From: Candidatus Pelagibacter sp.
GTDB lineage: Bacteria; Pseudomonadota; Alphaproteobacteria; Pelagibacterales; Pelagibacteraceae
Length of the DNA: 5,934 bases
Direction of reading: 5' to 3'
Assembly (NCBI GenBank): GCA_016777545.1
Contig: JADHRH010000060.1
Location: forward strand, 1 to 5,934
Part shown: positions 1 to 5,934 of the stretch, piece after piece
How the letters are laid out: each line of letters begins with the position of its first letter
Numbering within the stretch: position 1 is the first letter of the stretch
The notes under the pieces: model-generated
Seen by the model: only the letters and a program-made list of their open reading frames with translations
What the model was told of the DNA's origin: nothing
Databases searched by the model: none
Program-made: the position numbers and the translations under genes

Positions 1-418
1 TAATTCTTTTTTTAATAATTTCTTTAATTTCCTTATCGGTTGATTTAAAAACTAATGGTCTTTTTTTACTATTTCTTATTCTTTGAAGCAAAATTGATTC
101 ATCCCAATCAAGCCAAAAACTGATATGATTTGACAAAACCTCTTTTCTAATATTATCATTTATAAAACCACCTCCACCCAGAGCAATCACATTTTTTTTA
201 TTTTTTAAGGATTTAAGTGTGATTTTTTCTTCTAATTTTCTGAAATAATCTTCTCCTTTATTTTCAAATATTTCTGTAATTGACATCCTTAAAGACTCCT
301 CAATTAAATTATCAATATCGATGAATGGAAGTTTTAGTTTTTTTGACACTAAACTTCCTATAGAGGATTTTCCAGATCCCATCATTCCTAAAAAAATGAT
401 GTTTTTATTTGAATCCAT
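1..418 (-). CDS. aroK: Shikimate kinase, C-terminus cut by window edge
   Basis: Shikimate kinase phosphorylates shikimate at the 3-hydroxyl with ATP, in the cytoplasmic chorismate pathway to aromatic amino acids. Reading the minus strand from the ATG at 418 gives 139 open codons to the left edge with no stop. The family motifs appear in order: P-loop GMMGSGKS (residues 11-18), shikimate-binding DID (34-36), FRKLE with the substrate-binding Arg at 60, the GGGG turn (81-84), and the lid sequence RPL with Arg120. Family members are usually about 160-180 aa, so perhaps 25-40 residues are missing beyond position 1. The gene diverges from the plus-strand block across a 38-base gap. In many alphaproteobacteria aroB follows aroK, so aroB may lie just outside the window; that is inference. 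No strong Shine-Dalgarno precedes the start. The assignment is secure. Confidence 0.96.
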   Translation of the reverse strand, partial: MDSNKNIIFLGMMGSGKSSIGSLVSKKLKLPFIDIDNLIEESLRMSITEIFENKGEDYFRKLEEKITLKSLKNKKNVIALGGGGFINDNIRKEVLSNHISFWLDWDESILLQRIRNSKKRPLVFKSTDKEIKEIIKKRI

Positions 419-477
419 AAGCTTTCTTTATTGAAAAAACACAAATATGTCTTAATTTGAAATTAATAAAAGATTAT
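419..477. promoter_or_regulatory. Divergent promoter region between aroK and the plus-strand block
   Basis: This short A+T-rich gap separates divergent genes, so by position it must hold or adjoin the promoters for both directions. On the minus strand an exact TATAAT lies at 478-473, about 55 bases before the aroK start, but no good -35 is found at 15-17 bases. On the plus strand TTGAAA at 431-436 resembles a -35, but the best -10 (TTAATT, 452-457) is only 15 bases away. Such hexamers occur often by chance in DNA this A+T-rich, so the location is supported by gene layout and the exact elements are not. Confidence 0.25.
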
Positions 478-654
478 ATGCAATTTACAAAAAATACAAG
501 TAGCAGCAGAACTAGAGGTCTATTAATTAAAGTATTATTGATTTTAGTTGTTGTTGTAGTTGCCACAATGTTTTTAGGAAAAATAGAAGTCCCATATCCC
601 AACAAAGATGTTGAAAAAATTATCTCAAATGAAAAACTTAAAATTGTTAAATAG
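457..654 (+). CDS. Small single-pass membrane protein, unknown function
   Basis: I do not recognise the family. The frame encodes 65 aa from a TTG at 457, or 58 aa from the first ATG at 478; neither has a clear Shine-Dalgarno, so the start is uncertain. The ATG-initiated form is a basic, polar N-terminus (NTSSSRTRG), one hydrophobic segment of about 20 residues (LLIKVLLILVVVVVATMFLG), then a charged tail of about 25 residues beginning KIEVPYP and ending NEKLKIVK. The positive-inside rule predicts the N-terminus in the cytoplasm and the tail in the periplasm. The segment could be an uncleaved anchor; I see no convincing signal-peptidase site or lipobox. Its 3' end overlaps the next gene by 26 or 47 bases in another frame, which suggests translational coupling and a shared envelope role. 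A coding call is supported by the coherent membrane-protein architecture and the position in a tightly packed block. Confidence 0.65.
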   Translation: MKLIKDYMQFTKNTSSSRTRGLLIKVLLILVVVVVATMFLGKIEVPYPNKDVEKIISNEKLKIVK

Positions 655-2392
655 AAAATGTTTTATAATTTTTCTGTTTTCCTTTTTTATAAGTCTTAAT
701 GTTCAATCACAAGAACCTATTGATATCTGGAGTATAGAAGAAAAGAGCAATACCAATAAAGTCTTAAATACCAAAAATGATGATGACAAAGAAATTCCTC
801 AGAACAGTATTTATGAAATGCAATCTCAAAGTAATAGTGAGTTAAGTATAGAGCAATCACAAACTTTAGTCTCAAAAGAGGTAAAATTAGTAGGCTTATA
901 TGATCCAGAAGAAAATGGGCTAGATATAAATATGTGGTCTAATTCTAATGGTGATCAAATTTTAAATATTTTTAAGCGCATAGATAAGCTCAATTTATCT
1001 CAAGATGCTTCAGAAATAATGGATATTTTACTTTTGACCAATGCATATTATCCCAAACAAAATATTACAGAAGAACAGTTTTTAGAAATAAAGTCTAACT
1101 GGCTTATTAAAAAATCAAATTATCAATTAATTGAAAATTATTTATTAACAAATCAAATTATCAATGAGAATTCAAAATTAACTAAATATTTAGTTGATTA
1201 TTATTTGTCTGAATCAAATGTTAAAAAAGCTTGTGAAATATTTTCTGAAATTAAAGATTCCATAGAAGATGTTTATTTATCTAAATTTAATATTTATTGC
1301 CTTATTCATAATAACAAAAAAGAAGAAGCTCAACTACTGATAGATTTAAAAAAAGAACTTAATGATTTTAATGATAAGTTTTTTGAAAAAAAAATTAATT
1401 ATTTGATGGGTTATACCAACGAACCTGATACAGAAATATCAGAAAATACAATTTTAAATTTTCATTTATCTCATATAACTAACCCAGATTTTAAATTTGA
1501 ACCTAAAAACTCAACAGCAAAAGAAATATGGCGATATTTGTCGACATCAAACCTTTTATATAAAATTAATGATATTGAAATTAATGAATTAGATAAAATT
1601 GCAAATATTGAAAAGGCCACTCATGATGGCAATTATTCAGAAAAGGAATTATTTGAACTTTATAAGAGATTCCAATTCACCATAAATCAACTACTCAACA
1701 TTAAAGAATCTACAAAAGTACTCCCTGCTATTGAGGCTAGGGCTTTAATTTATCAAGGAATTTTGATTACAACAAATATAGAAAAAAAACTTGAGCTAAT
1801 GAATGCACTAAAAAACTCGTTTAAAATTGATGAAATGGAAGACGCATTTTCTGATGAATTAAGAAACCTTTTAAGTGATATTGATGAACAAGAAGTCCCA
1901 TCTAATTACACAACTTTTTATCAAAATTATATTGATAAAAAAGAAAATAAATTAACTAATATTAAAATAAATAATAAAATTTTACATCAATCAAAATTGA
2001 TTAATCATTTTATATTAGAAAATGGCTTAAGTGACATTAATAAAGATGTAAACAATTTATTAAAAAAAATTAAAAAAGATAAAAAATATTTTTTCTCAAA
2101 AAAAGATATTATTTTAATTGAGTCTTTAAAGTCTGATGGAGTAAAAGTTCTTGATAAATTTAATACTTTATATGAACCCAATGACTATGAAATGCCATCA
2201 GATATTCAAATATTTATAAATAGTGGAGATATGGCAGCAACAATACTTAGAGTTATTGAAGTTATTGGACGAGATGAACTAAAAAATATTGATGATGATA
2301 CATTATATTTTATAATTAGTGCTCTTAACCAGCTAGATATTGATCCAATAAGAAATAAGATTCTGCTTAAAGTTCTTCCTTTAAAAGTTTAA
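608..2392 (+). CDS. Large secreted helical protein, unknown function
   Basis: This gene encodes 594 aa from ATG 608, or 587 aa from ATG 629. The second start gives a better signal peptide: basic MKNLKLLNRK, hydrophobic CFIIFLFSFFISLNV, and probable cleavage after VQS. The cysteine lies before the hydrophobic core, so it is not a lipobox. The mature N-terminus is about 60 residues rich in Asn, Ser, Gln, Glu and Asp, probably disordered. Then comes GLYDPEENGLDINMW (residues 96-110 from the first start), which looks like a family signature. Most of the rest is predicted amphipathic helices in pairs (for example around SNVKKACEIFSEIKD and KKEEAQLLIDLKKEL), suggesting a TPR-like solenoid. The last 47 residues (548-594) form a well-ordered block ending LLKVLPLKV. 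From memory it resembles a secreted alphaproteobacterial family near aroK, sometimes loosely named antifreeze-like; I could not test this. A periplasmic or surface location is inferred. I assign no function. Confidence 0.85.
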   Translation: MLKKLSQMKNLKLLNRKCFIIFLFSFFISLNVQSQEPIDIWSIEEKSNTNKVLNTKNDDDKEIPQNSIYEMQSQSNSELSIEQSQTLVSKEVKLVGLYDPEENGLDINMWSNSNGDQILNIFKRIDKLNLSQDASEIMDILLLTNAYYPKQNITEEQFLEIKSNWLIKKSNYQLIENYLLTNQIINENSKLTKYLVDYYLSESNVKKACEIFSEIKDSIEDVYLSKFNIYCLIHNNKKEEAQLLIDLKKELNDFNDKFFEKKINYLMGYTNEPDTEISENTILNFHLSHITNPDFKFEPKNSTAKEIWRYLSTSNLLYKINDIEINELDKIANIEKATHDGNYSEKELFELYKRFQFTINQLLNIKESTKVLPAIEARALIYQGILITTNIEKKLELMNALKNSFKIDEMEDAFSDELRNLLSDIDEQEVPSNYTTFYQNYIDKKENKLTNIKINNKILHQSKLINHFILENGLSDINKDVNNLLKKIKKDKKYFFSKKDIILIESLKSDGVKVLDKFNTLYEPNDYEMPSDIQIFINSGDMAATILRVIEVIGRDELKNIDDDTLYFIISALNQLDIDPIRNKILLKVLPLKV

Positions 2393-2418
2393 AAATTATA
2401 CTAAAATAATAGATAATT

Positions 2419-2937
2419 ATGGCAGTTAAACAAATCTTGACAGAACCAAATAAATTTTTGAGGCAAATTTCAAAGCCTGTTGAAAAGGTGGGTGATGAAG
2501 AAAGAAAGCTAATGGATGATATGCTTGATACAATGTATGCAGCACCTGGAATAGGCTTGGCGGCTATTCAAATTGGTATTCCTAAAAGAATTATTGTTAT
2601 GGATATTAGTAGAGATGAAAACAAAAAAGAGCCACTGTATTTTGTAAACCCAGTTATAAAAAATAAAAATGAAAATAAATCTAGATATGAAGAGGGATGC
2701 TTATCAGTACCAGATCAATTTGCAGAAATAGAAAGACCAAAAACGTGTGAGGTTGAATATTTAGATTATTATGGAAAAAAACAAATATTAAAAGCAGAGG
2801 GTTTATTAGCAACATGTATTCAACACGAAATTGATCATTTAGAGGGTATTTTATTCATAGACTATTTATCAAAACTCAAAAAATCAATGATTATAAAAAA
2901 ACTTTCTAAATTTAAATCTAAAAGAATTATTGTTTAG
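2419..2937 (+). CDS. def: Peptide deformylase
   Basis: Peptide deformylase is a cytoplasmic metalloenzyme, usually Fe(II), that removes the formyl group from the N-terminal methionine of new polypeptides, allowing methionine aminopeptidase to act. The 172-aa length is normal. All three family motifs are intact: GIGLAAIQ (residues 44-51, with oxyanion Gln51), EGCLS (92-96, with metal ligand Cys94), and HEIDH (136-140, with metal ligands His136 and His140 and catalytic Glu137). The C-terminal helix is rich in Lys and Ser, as expected for a protein that works at the ribosome exit. The ATG at 2419 lies 26 bases after the secreted-protein stop and has no Shine-Dalgarno. The gene ends 2 bases before fmt, the enzyme that adds the group Def removes. 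This pairing is common in bacteria. Confidence 0.97.
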   Translation: MAVKQILTEPNKFLRQISKPVEKVGDEERKLMDDMLDTMYAAPGIGLAAIQIGIPKRIIVMDISRDENKKEPLYFVNPVIKNKNENKSRYEEGCLSVPDQFAEIERPKTCEVEYLDYYGKKQILKAEGLLATCIQHEIDHLEGILFIDYLSKLKKSMIIKKLSKFKSKRIIV

Positions 2938-2939
2938 TA

Positions 2940-3872
2940 ATGACAAGGAAGATTGTCTTTATGGGTACACCATCTTTTGCTGTACCTATACTTAAAGCAC
3001 TTCATAAAAAAAAATATTTGATATCTGCAACTTATACGCAGCCACCACAAAAATCACAAAGAGGGCAAAGATACAATAAATCACCAATACATCTTATTTC
3101 AGAGGAATTAAATATTGAATGTAGGACCCCTAGAATTTTAAAAGGTAATAATGAAGAATTTAATTTTTTTAAAAAATTAGATGTTGATATAGTTATAGTA
3201 GTTGCATATGGACAAATTATTCCTAATGATTTTTTAGATTTATCCAAAAAAGGTTTTATTAATATACATGCATCATTATTACCAAAGTGGAGAGGAGCTG
3301 CCCCTATTCAAAGGTCAATTATAAATTTAGAAAAAGAAACAGGTATTAGTATTATGAAAATTGGAGAAAAACTTGATACTGGACCTGTTTGTAATTCATA
3401 TAAAATAGATATTAAAGAAAATGACAATGCAGAAACAATATCAACAAAACTTTCAATTTTAGCCTCAGAAAAAATATCAGAAAATATTGATGGTATACTT
3501 GATGATACTGTAAGATTTAAAGAGCAAGATCATAACAATGCAACCTATGCATCTAAAATTAAAAAATCTGAGGGTGAAATAAAATGGAGTGATAATGCAG
3601 AAAATATAATTGGTAAAATAAACGGATTATACCCAAGCCCTGGGGCTTTTTTTATTTTTAAAGAAGAAAGATATAAAATTTTAAAAGCAGAATTAGGCAC
3701 TAAAAGTGGTGAGATAGGTGAAGTAATGACTAGTGACTTAGAAATTAGCTGTGGAGATCAAAAATCTATAAAAGTTATTGAAATTCAAAGACAAGGAAAA
3801 AAGCCTCAAAATATTAATGAATTTGTTCTTGGTTCTCAAATAATAAAAGGCTCAAGATTAACAAATGTTTAG
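2940..3872 (+). CDS. fmt: Methionyl-tRNA formyltransferase
   Basis: Fmt transfers a formyl group from 10-formyltetrahydrofolate to Met-tRNA(fMet), making the initiator for bacterial translation. The 310-aa length is usual. The N-terminal Rossmann-type domain opens with FMGTPSFAVPIL (residues 7-18). The catalytic core has INIHASLLPKWRGAAPIQRS (107-126), giving Asn108 and His110, and the catalytic Asp146 in KLDTGPV. The C-terminal tRNA-binding domain is seen from about residue 200, with TYASKIKKSEGEIKW and GLYPSPGAF. The tRNA-contact loop near residues 35-44 reads PPQKSQRGQR instead of the common PDRPAGRG type, but keeps the Arg-Gly that corresponds to E. coli Arg42 (mature numbering). The start is 2 bases after def, and the end overlaps truA by 8 bases, consistent with one transcript and coupled translation. 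Confidence 0.97.
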   Translation: MTRKIVFMGTPSFAVPILKALHKKKYLISATYTQPPQKSQRGQRYNKSPIHLISEELNIECRTPRILKGNNEEFNFFKKLDVDIVIVVAYGQIIPNDFLDLSKKGFINIHASLLPKWRGAAPIQRSIINLEKETGISIMKIGEKLDTGPVCNSYKIDIKENDNAETISTKLSILASEKISENIDGILDDTVRFKEQDHNNATYASKIKKSEGEIKWSDNAENIIGKINGLYPSPGAFFIFKEERYKILKAELGTKSGEIGEVMTSDLEISCGDQKSIKVIEIQRQGKKPQNINEFVLGSQIIKGSRLTNV

Positions 3873-4605
3873 ATATCAAATTTTGATAGAGTATATAGGA
3901 ACAAGTTTTGTTGGTTGGCAAATACAATCTAAAGGAAAATCAATTCAAAAAGAAATACAAATCAAATTATCAAAACTTTTAAAAGAAAAAGTGGTTTTGA
4001 TAGGATCTGGAAGAACAGACGCAGGCGTTCATGCGATAGAGCAGTCAGCTCATTTTGACTGCAAAAAAGAAATTCAAAATTTAGATAAGTTATTAAAATC
4101 AATTAATCATTTTATAAATGATAAAGGTATTTCTATTTTAAAAATTAAAAAAAGAAGTCTAAAATTTCATGCAAGACATTCAGCCAAACAAAGAATTTAT
4201 AAATATATAATTTTTAATAGATTAAGTAAGCCTTCTCTTGAAAAAGAAAGAGGTTGGCACATAATAAAAAAATTAGATATTGAGTTAATGAAAAAAGGAG
4301 CAAAAAAACTTTTAGGTACTAAAGACTTTTCTACTTTTAGAGCATCAAGCTGTAATGCAAAAAGTCCAATTAAAACTATGGAATCTGTTTTGATTAAATC
4401 AAATGGTGGAAGAATTGAATTACAATTTAAATCACAATCATTTTTACAACAACAAGTACGATCAATGGTAGGTAGTTTAAAATACTTAGCTGAAAATAAA
4501 TGGAATTTAAAAAAATTTGAATTTGTTATTAAATCAAAAAAAAGAATTCTTTGTGCACCACCAGCACCTGCTGAGGGATTATTTTTAGAAAAAGTTATTT
4601 ACTAG
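3865..4605 (+). CDS. truA: tRNA pseudouridine(38-40) synthase
   Basis: TruA isomerises uridine to pseudouridine at positions 38-40 in the anticodon arm of many tRNAs, which helps decoding accuracy and frame maintenance. The 246-aa product is near the normal family length. The catalytic Asp52 lies in GSGRTDAGVHA (residues 47-57). The second signature, FHARHSAKQRIYKY (101-114), carries the conserved Tyr112 that stacks on the target base. The motifs DFSTFRAS and FLQQQVRSMVGSL, both typical of TruA, lie in the C-terminal half. The start ATG lies inside the end of fmt (8-base overlap), the usual arrangement for coupled genes. The 3' end overlaps the convergent SET-domain gene by 11 bases, so truA has no separate downstream terminator region. 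Confidence 0.96.
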   Translation: MFRYQILIEYIGTSFVGWQIQSKGKSIQKEIQIKLSKLLKEKVVLIGSGRTDAGVHAIEQSAHFDCKKEIQNLDKLLKSINHFINDKGISILKIKKRSLKFHARHSAKQRIYKYIIFNRLSKPSLEKERGWHIIKKLDIELMKKGAKKLLGTKDFSTFRASSCNAKSPIKTMESVLIKSNGGRIELQFKSQSFLQQQVRSMVGSLKYLAENKWNLKKFEFVIKSKKRILCAPPAPAEGLFLEKVIY

Positions 4606-5074
4606 TTTTTTGTCGGCCAATGCTAAATTTTTTATTAATTCTCCATCTAGACTCTGCTCGAACAATATAGCCACAACAATTTTTTGACTTACATTTGCAT
4701 GGAAATTGTTTGTAATCTTCATCATAGCCAAAACCATAATCAGCTGTAATTTCTTCACCTTTTTTAATATCTCTTATAGCAACTACCCATAACTTTAAAC
4801 CTGTCCCGTTATAATCACAATTATTAGAGCAAGAGTGATTTATTAAACGTGCGGTATTCCAAGAAACATCTCCATCCAAGTCGTATTTTTTATTTAAATT
4901 AAACAAATAGATGGGCTTTGCATTATCAAACTTTTGTGATTCTTCTGTTTGTTTCTTAGTAATAATTTTGCCAACATAATCAATAATTCTAGTGCCTTCT
5001 TTGATGTCTTTTGTAGCATATAGCCCACGACCTTTTTTATCGATGTTAGATTTTTTAATTTTGTAAAGTTTCAT
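4595..5074 (-). CDS. SET-domain protein lysine methyltransferase
   Basis: SET proteins transfer methyl groups from S-adenosylmethionine to protein lysines. This 159-aa protein is nearly all one SET domain plus a post-SET motif. Visible motifs are GRG (residues 15-17) in the AdoMet-binding start of the domain; RLINHSC (76-82), with Asn79-His80 in the pseudoknot; GEEITADYGFGY (106-117), with probable catalytic Tyr113; and the post-SET CKCKSKNC (126-133). Cys82 with Cys126, Cys128 and Cys133 can form the zinc site, so the fold looks intact. Ala111 lies two residues before the catalytic Tyr, where eukaryotic enzymes usually have Phe or Tyr. The C-terminus after residue 139 is strongly basic. The substrate is unknown; bacterial SET proteins have been linked to host histones, ribosomal proteins or DNA-binding proteins, and none of these can be chosen here. 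It lies 31 bases after the deacetylase gene on the same strand, so co-transcription is likely. Confidence 0.9.
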   Translation of the reverse strand: MKLYKIKKSNIDKKGRGLYATKDIKEGTRIIDYVGKIITKKQTEESQKFDNAKPIYLFNLNKKYDLDGDVSWNTARLINHSCSNNCDYNGTGLKLWVVAIRDIKKGEEITADYGFGYDEDYKQFPCKCKSKNCCGYIVRAESRWRINKKFSIGRQKTSK

Positions 5075-5105
5075 TGTGAGTTCTTTAATGTGTATTAAGA
5101 AATTA

Positions 5106-5934
5106 TCAATTAAATTCTAGTAAAGCTTTTACATGCATCTCAGTACTTTCTTGAAGTGCTAGTAGATCGTATCCACCTTCTAAAATTGACACTACTTTTC
5201 CATCACAATATTGTTTTGATAGCTCAAGTGTTCTTTTGGTAATGTTATAAAAGTCTTTTGACTCTAATTGAAGTTGTGCCAATGGATCATCTTTATGGGC
5301 ATCAAACCCCGCAGAAAGCAAGATGAATTCAGGTTTAAATTCTTTAATTTTATTAAGAACAGATTCATAGGCATTTAAATATTCTTCTGATGTTGTTCCT
5401 GCTGGCAAAGGAATATTTAATATGTTGTTGTGTTTTCCTTTTTCATCATTAGTACCCGATCCTGGATAATAGGGGTATTGATGAGTAGAAATATATAGAA
5501 CTTTTTCATTATCATAAAAAATATCTTGAGTGCCGTTTCCATGATGCACATCAAAATCAATAATTGCTATTTTATTAAGTTTGTATTTATTTATGAGATA
5601 ATTAGCTCCAACAGCTACATTGTTATAGATACAAAAACCCATAGCTTTATTTTTCTCTGCATGATGACCTGGAGGTCTAACAGCGCAAAAAGCGTTTTTA
5701 AAATCTTTATTTTGTACACCATCAATAGCTGTAATAATTGAACCTACGGCATCTGATGTGGCATCCTTACTTCCTGGAGAGACAATTGTATCTCCATCTA
5801 AAAAAGATAATCCTTTTTCAGGAAAAGATTTTTCTACAAAATTTATATAATCAGAATTGTGAGTTATTTCTAAAAGTGACTGGTCAAATTTTGAAGGTTT
5901 TTTCCATATTAAATCTTTATTATCTAACTTTTTA
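5106..5934 (-). CDS. Histone deacetylase family zinc deacetylase, N-terminus cut by window edge
   Basis: This is a member of the arginase/deacetylase superfamily of zinc hydrolases that remove acetyl groups from lysine or small amines; bacterial members act on acetylated proteins, acetylpolyamines or related compounds. The frame is open to the right edge, giving 275 visible residues. The catalytic set is complete: RPPGHH with His90-His91 (codons 5666-5661), DFDVHHGNGT with zinc ligands Asp128 and His130, GFDAHKDDP with zinc ligand Asp211, and EGGYD with Tyr255, counting from the first whole codon at 5933. HQYPYYPGSG is typical of the class II-like branch. About 30-35 N-terminal residues are probably missing. 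The internal ATG at 5642 is not the start, because it would remove the His-His pair and the first third of the fold. The substrate is not predictable from the visible sequence. The SET gene follows 31 bases downstream. Confidence 0.94.
   Translation of the reverse strand, partial: KKLDNKDLIWKKPSKFDQSLLEITHNSDYINFVEKSFPEKGLSFLDGDTIVSPGSKDATSDAVGSIITAIDGVQNKDFKNAFCAVRPPGHHAEKNKAMGFCIYNNVAVGANYLINKYKLNKIAIIDFDVHHGNGTQDIFYDNEKVLYISTHQYPYYPGSGTNDEKGKHNNILNIPLPAGTTSEEYLNAYESVLNKIKEFKPEFILLSAGFDAHKDDPLAQLQLESKDFYNITKRTLELSKQYCDGKVVSILEGGYDLLALQESTEMHVKALLEFN

Noticed and set aside
1386..1394. Nine-A run in the secreted protein gene (a similar run at 3006-3014 in fmt) as possible phase-variable tracts
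   Set aside because: Both encode in-frame lysines in intact genes, runs of this length are expected at this base composition, and fmt is a housekeeping gene.
2393..2418. Possible promoter or terminator between the secreted protein gene and def
   Set aside because: Only 26 A+T-rich bases with no hairpin and no paired -35/-10 elements; read-through in one operon is simpler.
3032..3247. Minus-strand open frame of 71 codons inside fmt
   Set aside because: It lies wholly antisense to a well-supported fmt gene, has no recognisable domain, and its Cys- and Ser-rich composition is typical of a shadow frame.
5081..5102. Inverted repeat TTCTTTAAT/ATTAAGAA between the deacetylase and SET genes
   Set aside because: The stem is all but A+T-only with a bulge, and no T-run follows on the minus strand, so it is unlikely to be a terminator; it may be chance in A+T-rich DNA.
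5526..5741. Plus-strand open frame of 71 codons opposite the deacetylase
   Set aside because: It is antisense to the conserved catalytic region of the deacetylase and has no family features; the deacetylase frame explains the sequence.
1..5934. Search for tRNA, rRNA, CRISPR repeats, transposase genes and attachment sites
   Set aside because: No cloverleaf-like segment, regularly spaced repeat, recombinase gene or flanking direct repeat was seen; the region reads as ordinary vertically inherited core genome.

Overview
The window is A+T-rich (by eye roughly 70-75 % A+T, not computed) and very compact: gaps are 2-38 bases, neighbours overlap, and no stretch over 300 bases lacks a gene. The def-fmt-truA order, the divergent aroK, and a large secreted protein with what look like alphaproteobacterial signature motifs suggest a streamlined marine alphaproteobacterium of the SAR11/Pelagibacter type. 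The alphaproteobacterial assignment is fairly safe; SAR11 is an inference from composition and compactness.

Layout. Bases 1-418 (minus) hold the N-terminal part of shikimate kinase AroK, running off the left edge. A 38-base divergent gap follows. The plus-strand block 457-4605 then holds a small single-pass membrane protein (about 58-65 aa), a large secreted protein of unknown function (587-594 aa) overlapping it, peptide deformylase (def), methionyl-tRNA formyltransferase (fmt) and tRNA pseudouridine synthase A (truA). Spacings of -47 or -26, +26, +2 and -8 bases suggest one transcription unit. On the minus strand, from the right edge, are a histone-deacetylase-family zinc deacetylase lacking its N-terminus and, 31 bases downstream, a complete SET-domain lysine methyltransferase. 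The last 11 bases of the SET gene overlap the end of truA convergently.

How the genes work together. Fmt formylates the initiator Met-tRNA and Def removes the formyl group from new proteins, so those two form a matched start-of-translation pair; TruA modifies tRNA anticodon arms. The membrane protein and the secreted protein are probably envelope components; their function cannot be read from sequence. The deacetylase and SET methyltransferase both act on lysine-type amines and lie in one probable operon, a writer/eraser-like pair that is the most intriguing part of the window, although the substrates are unknown and the deacetylase may act on acetylpolyamines or other small acetyl-amines.

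I saw no rRNA, tRNA, CRISPR array, insertion sequence, riboswitch or convincing intrinsic terminator.
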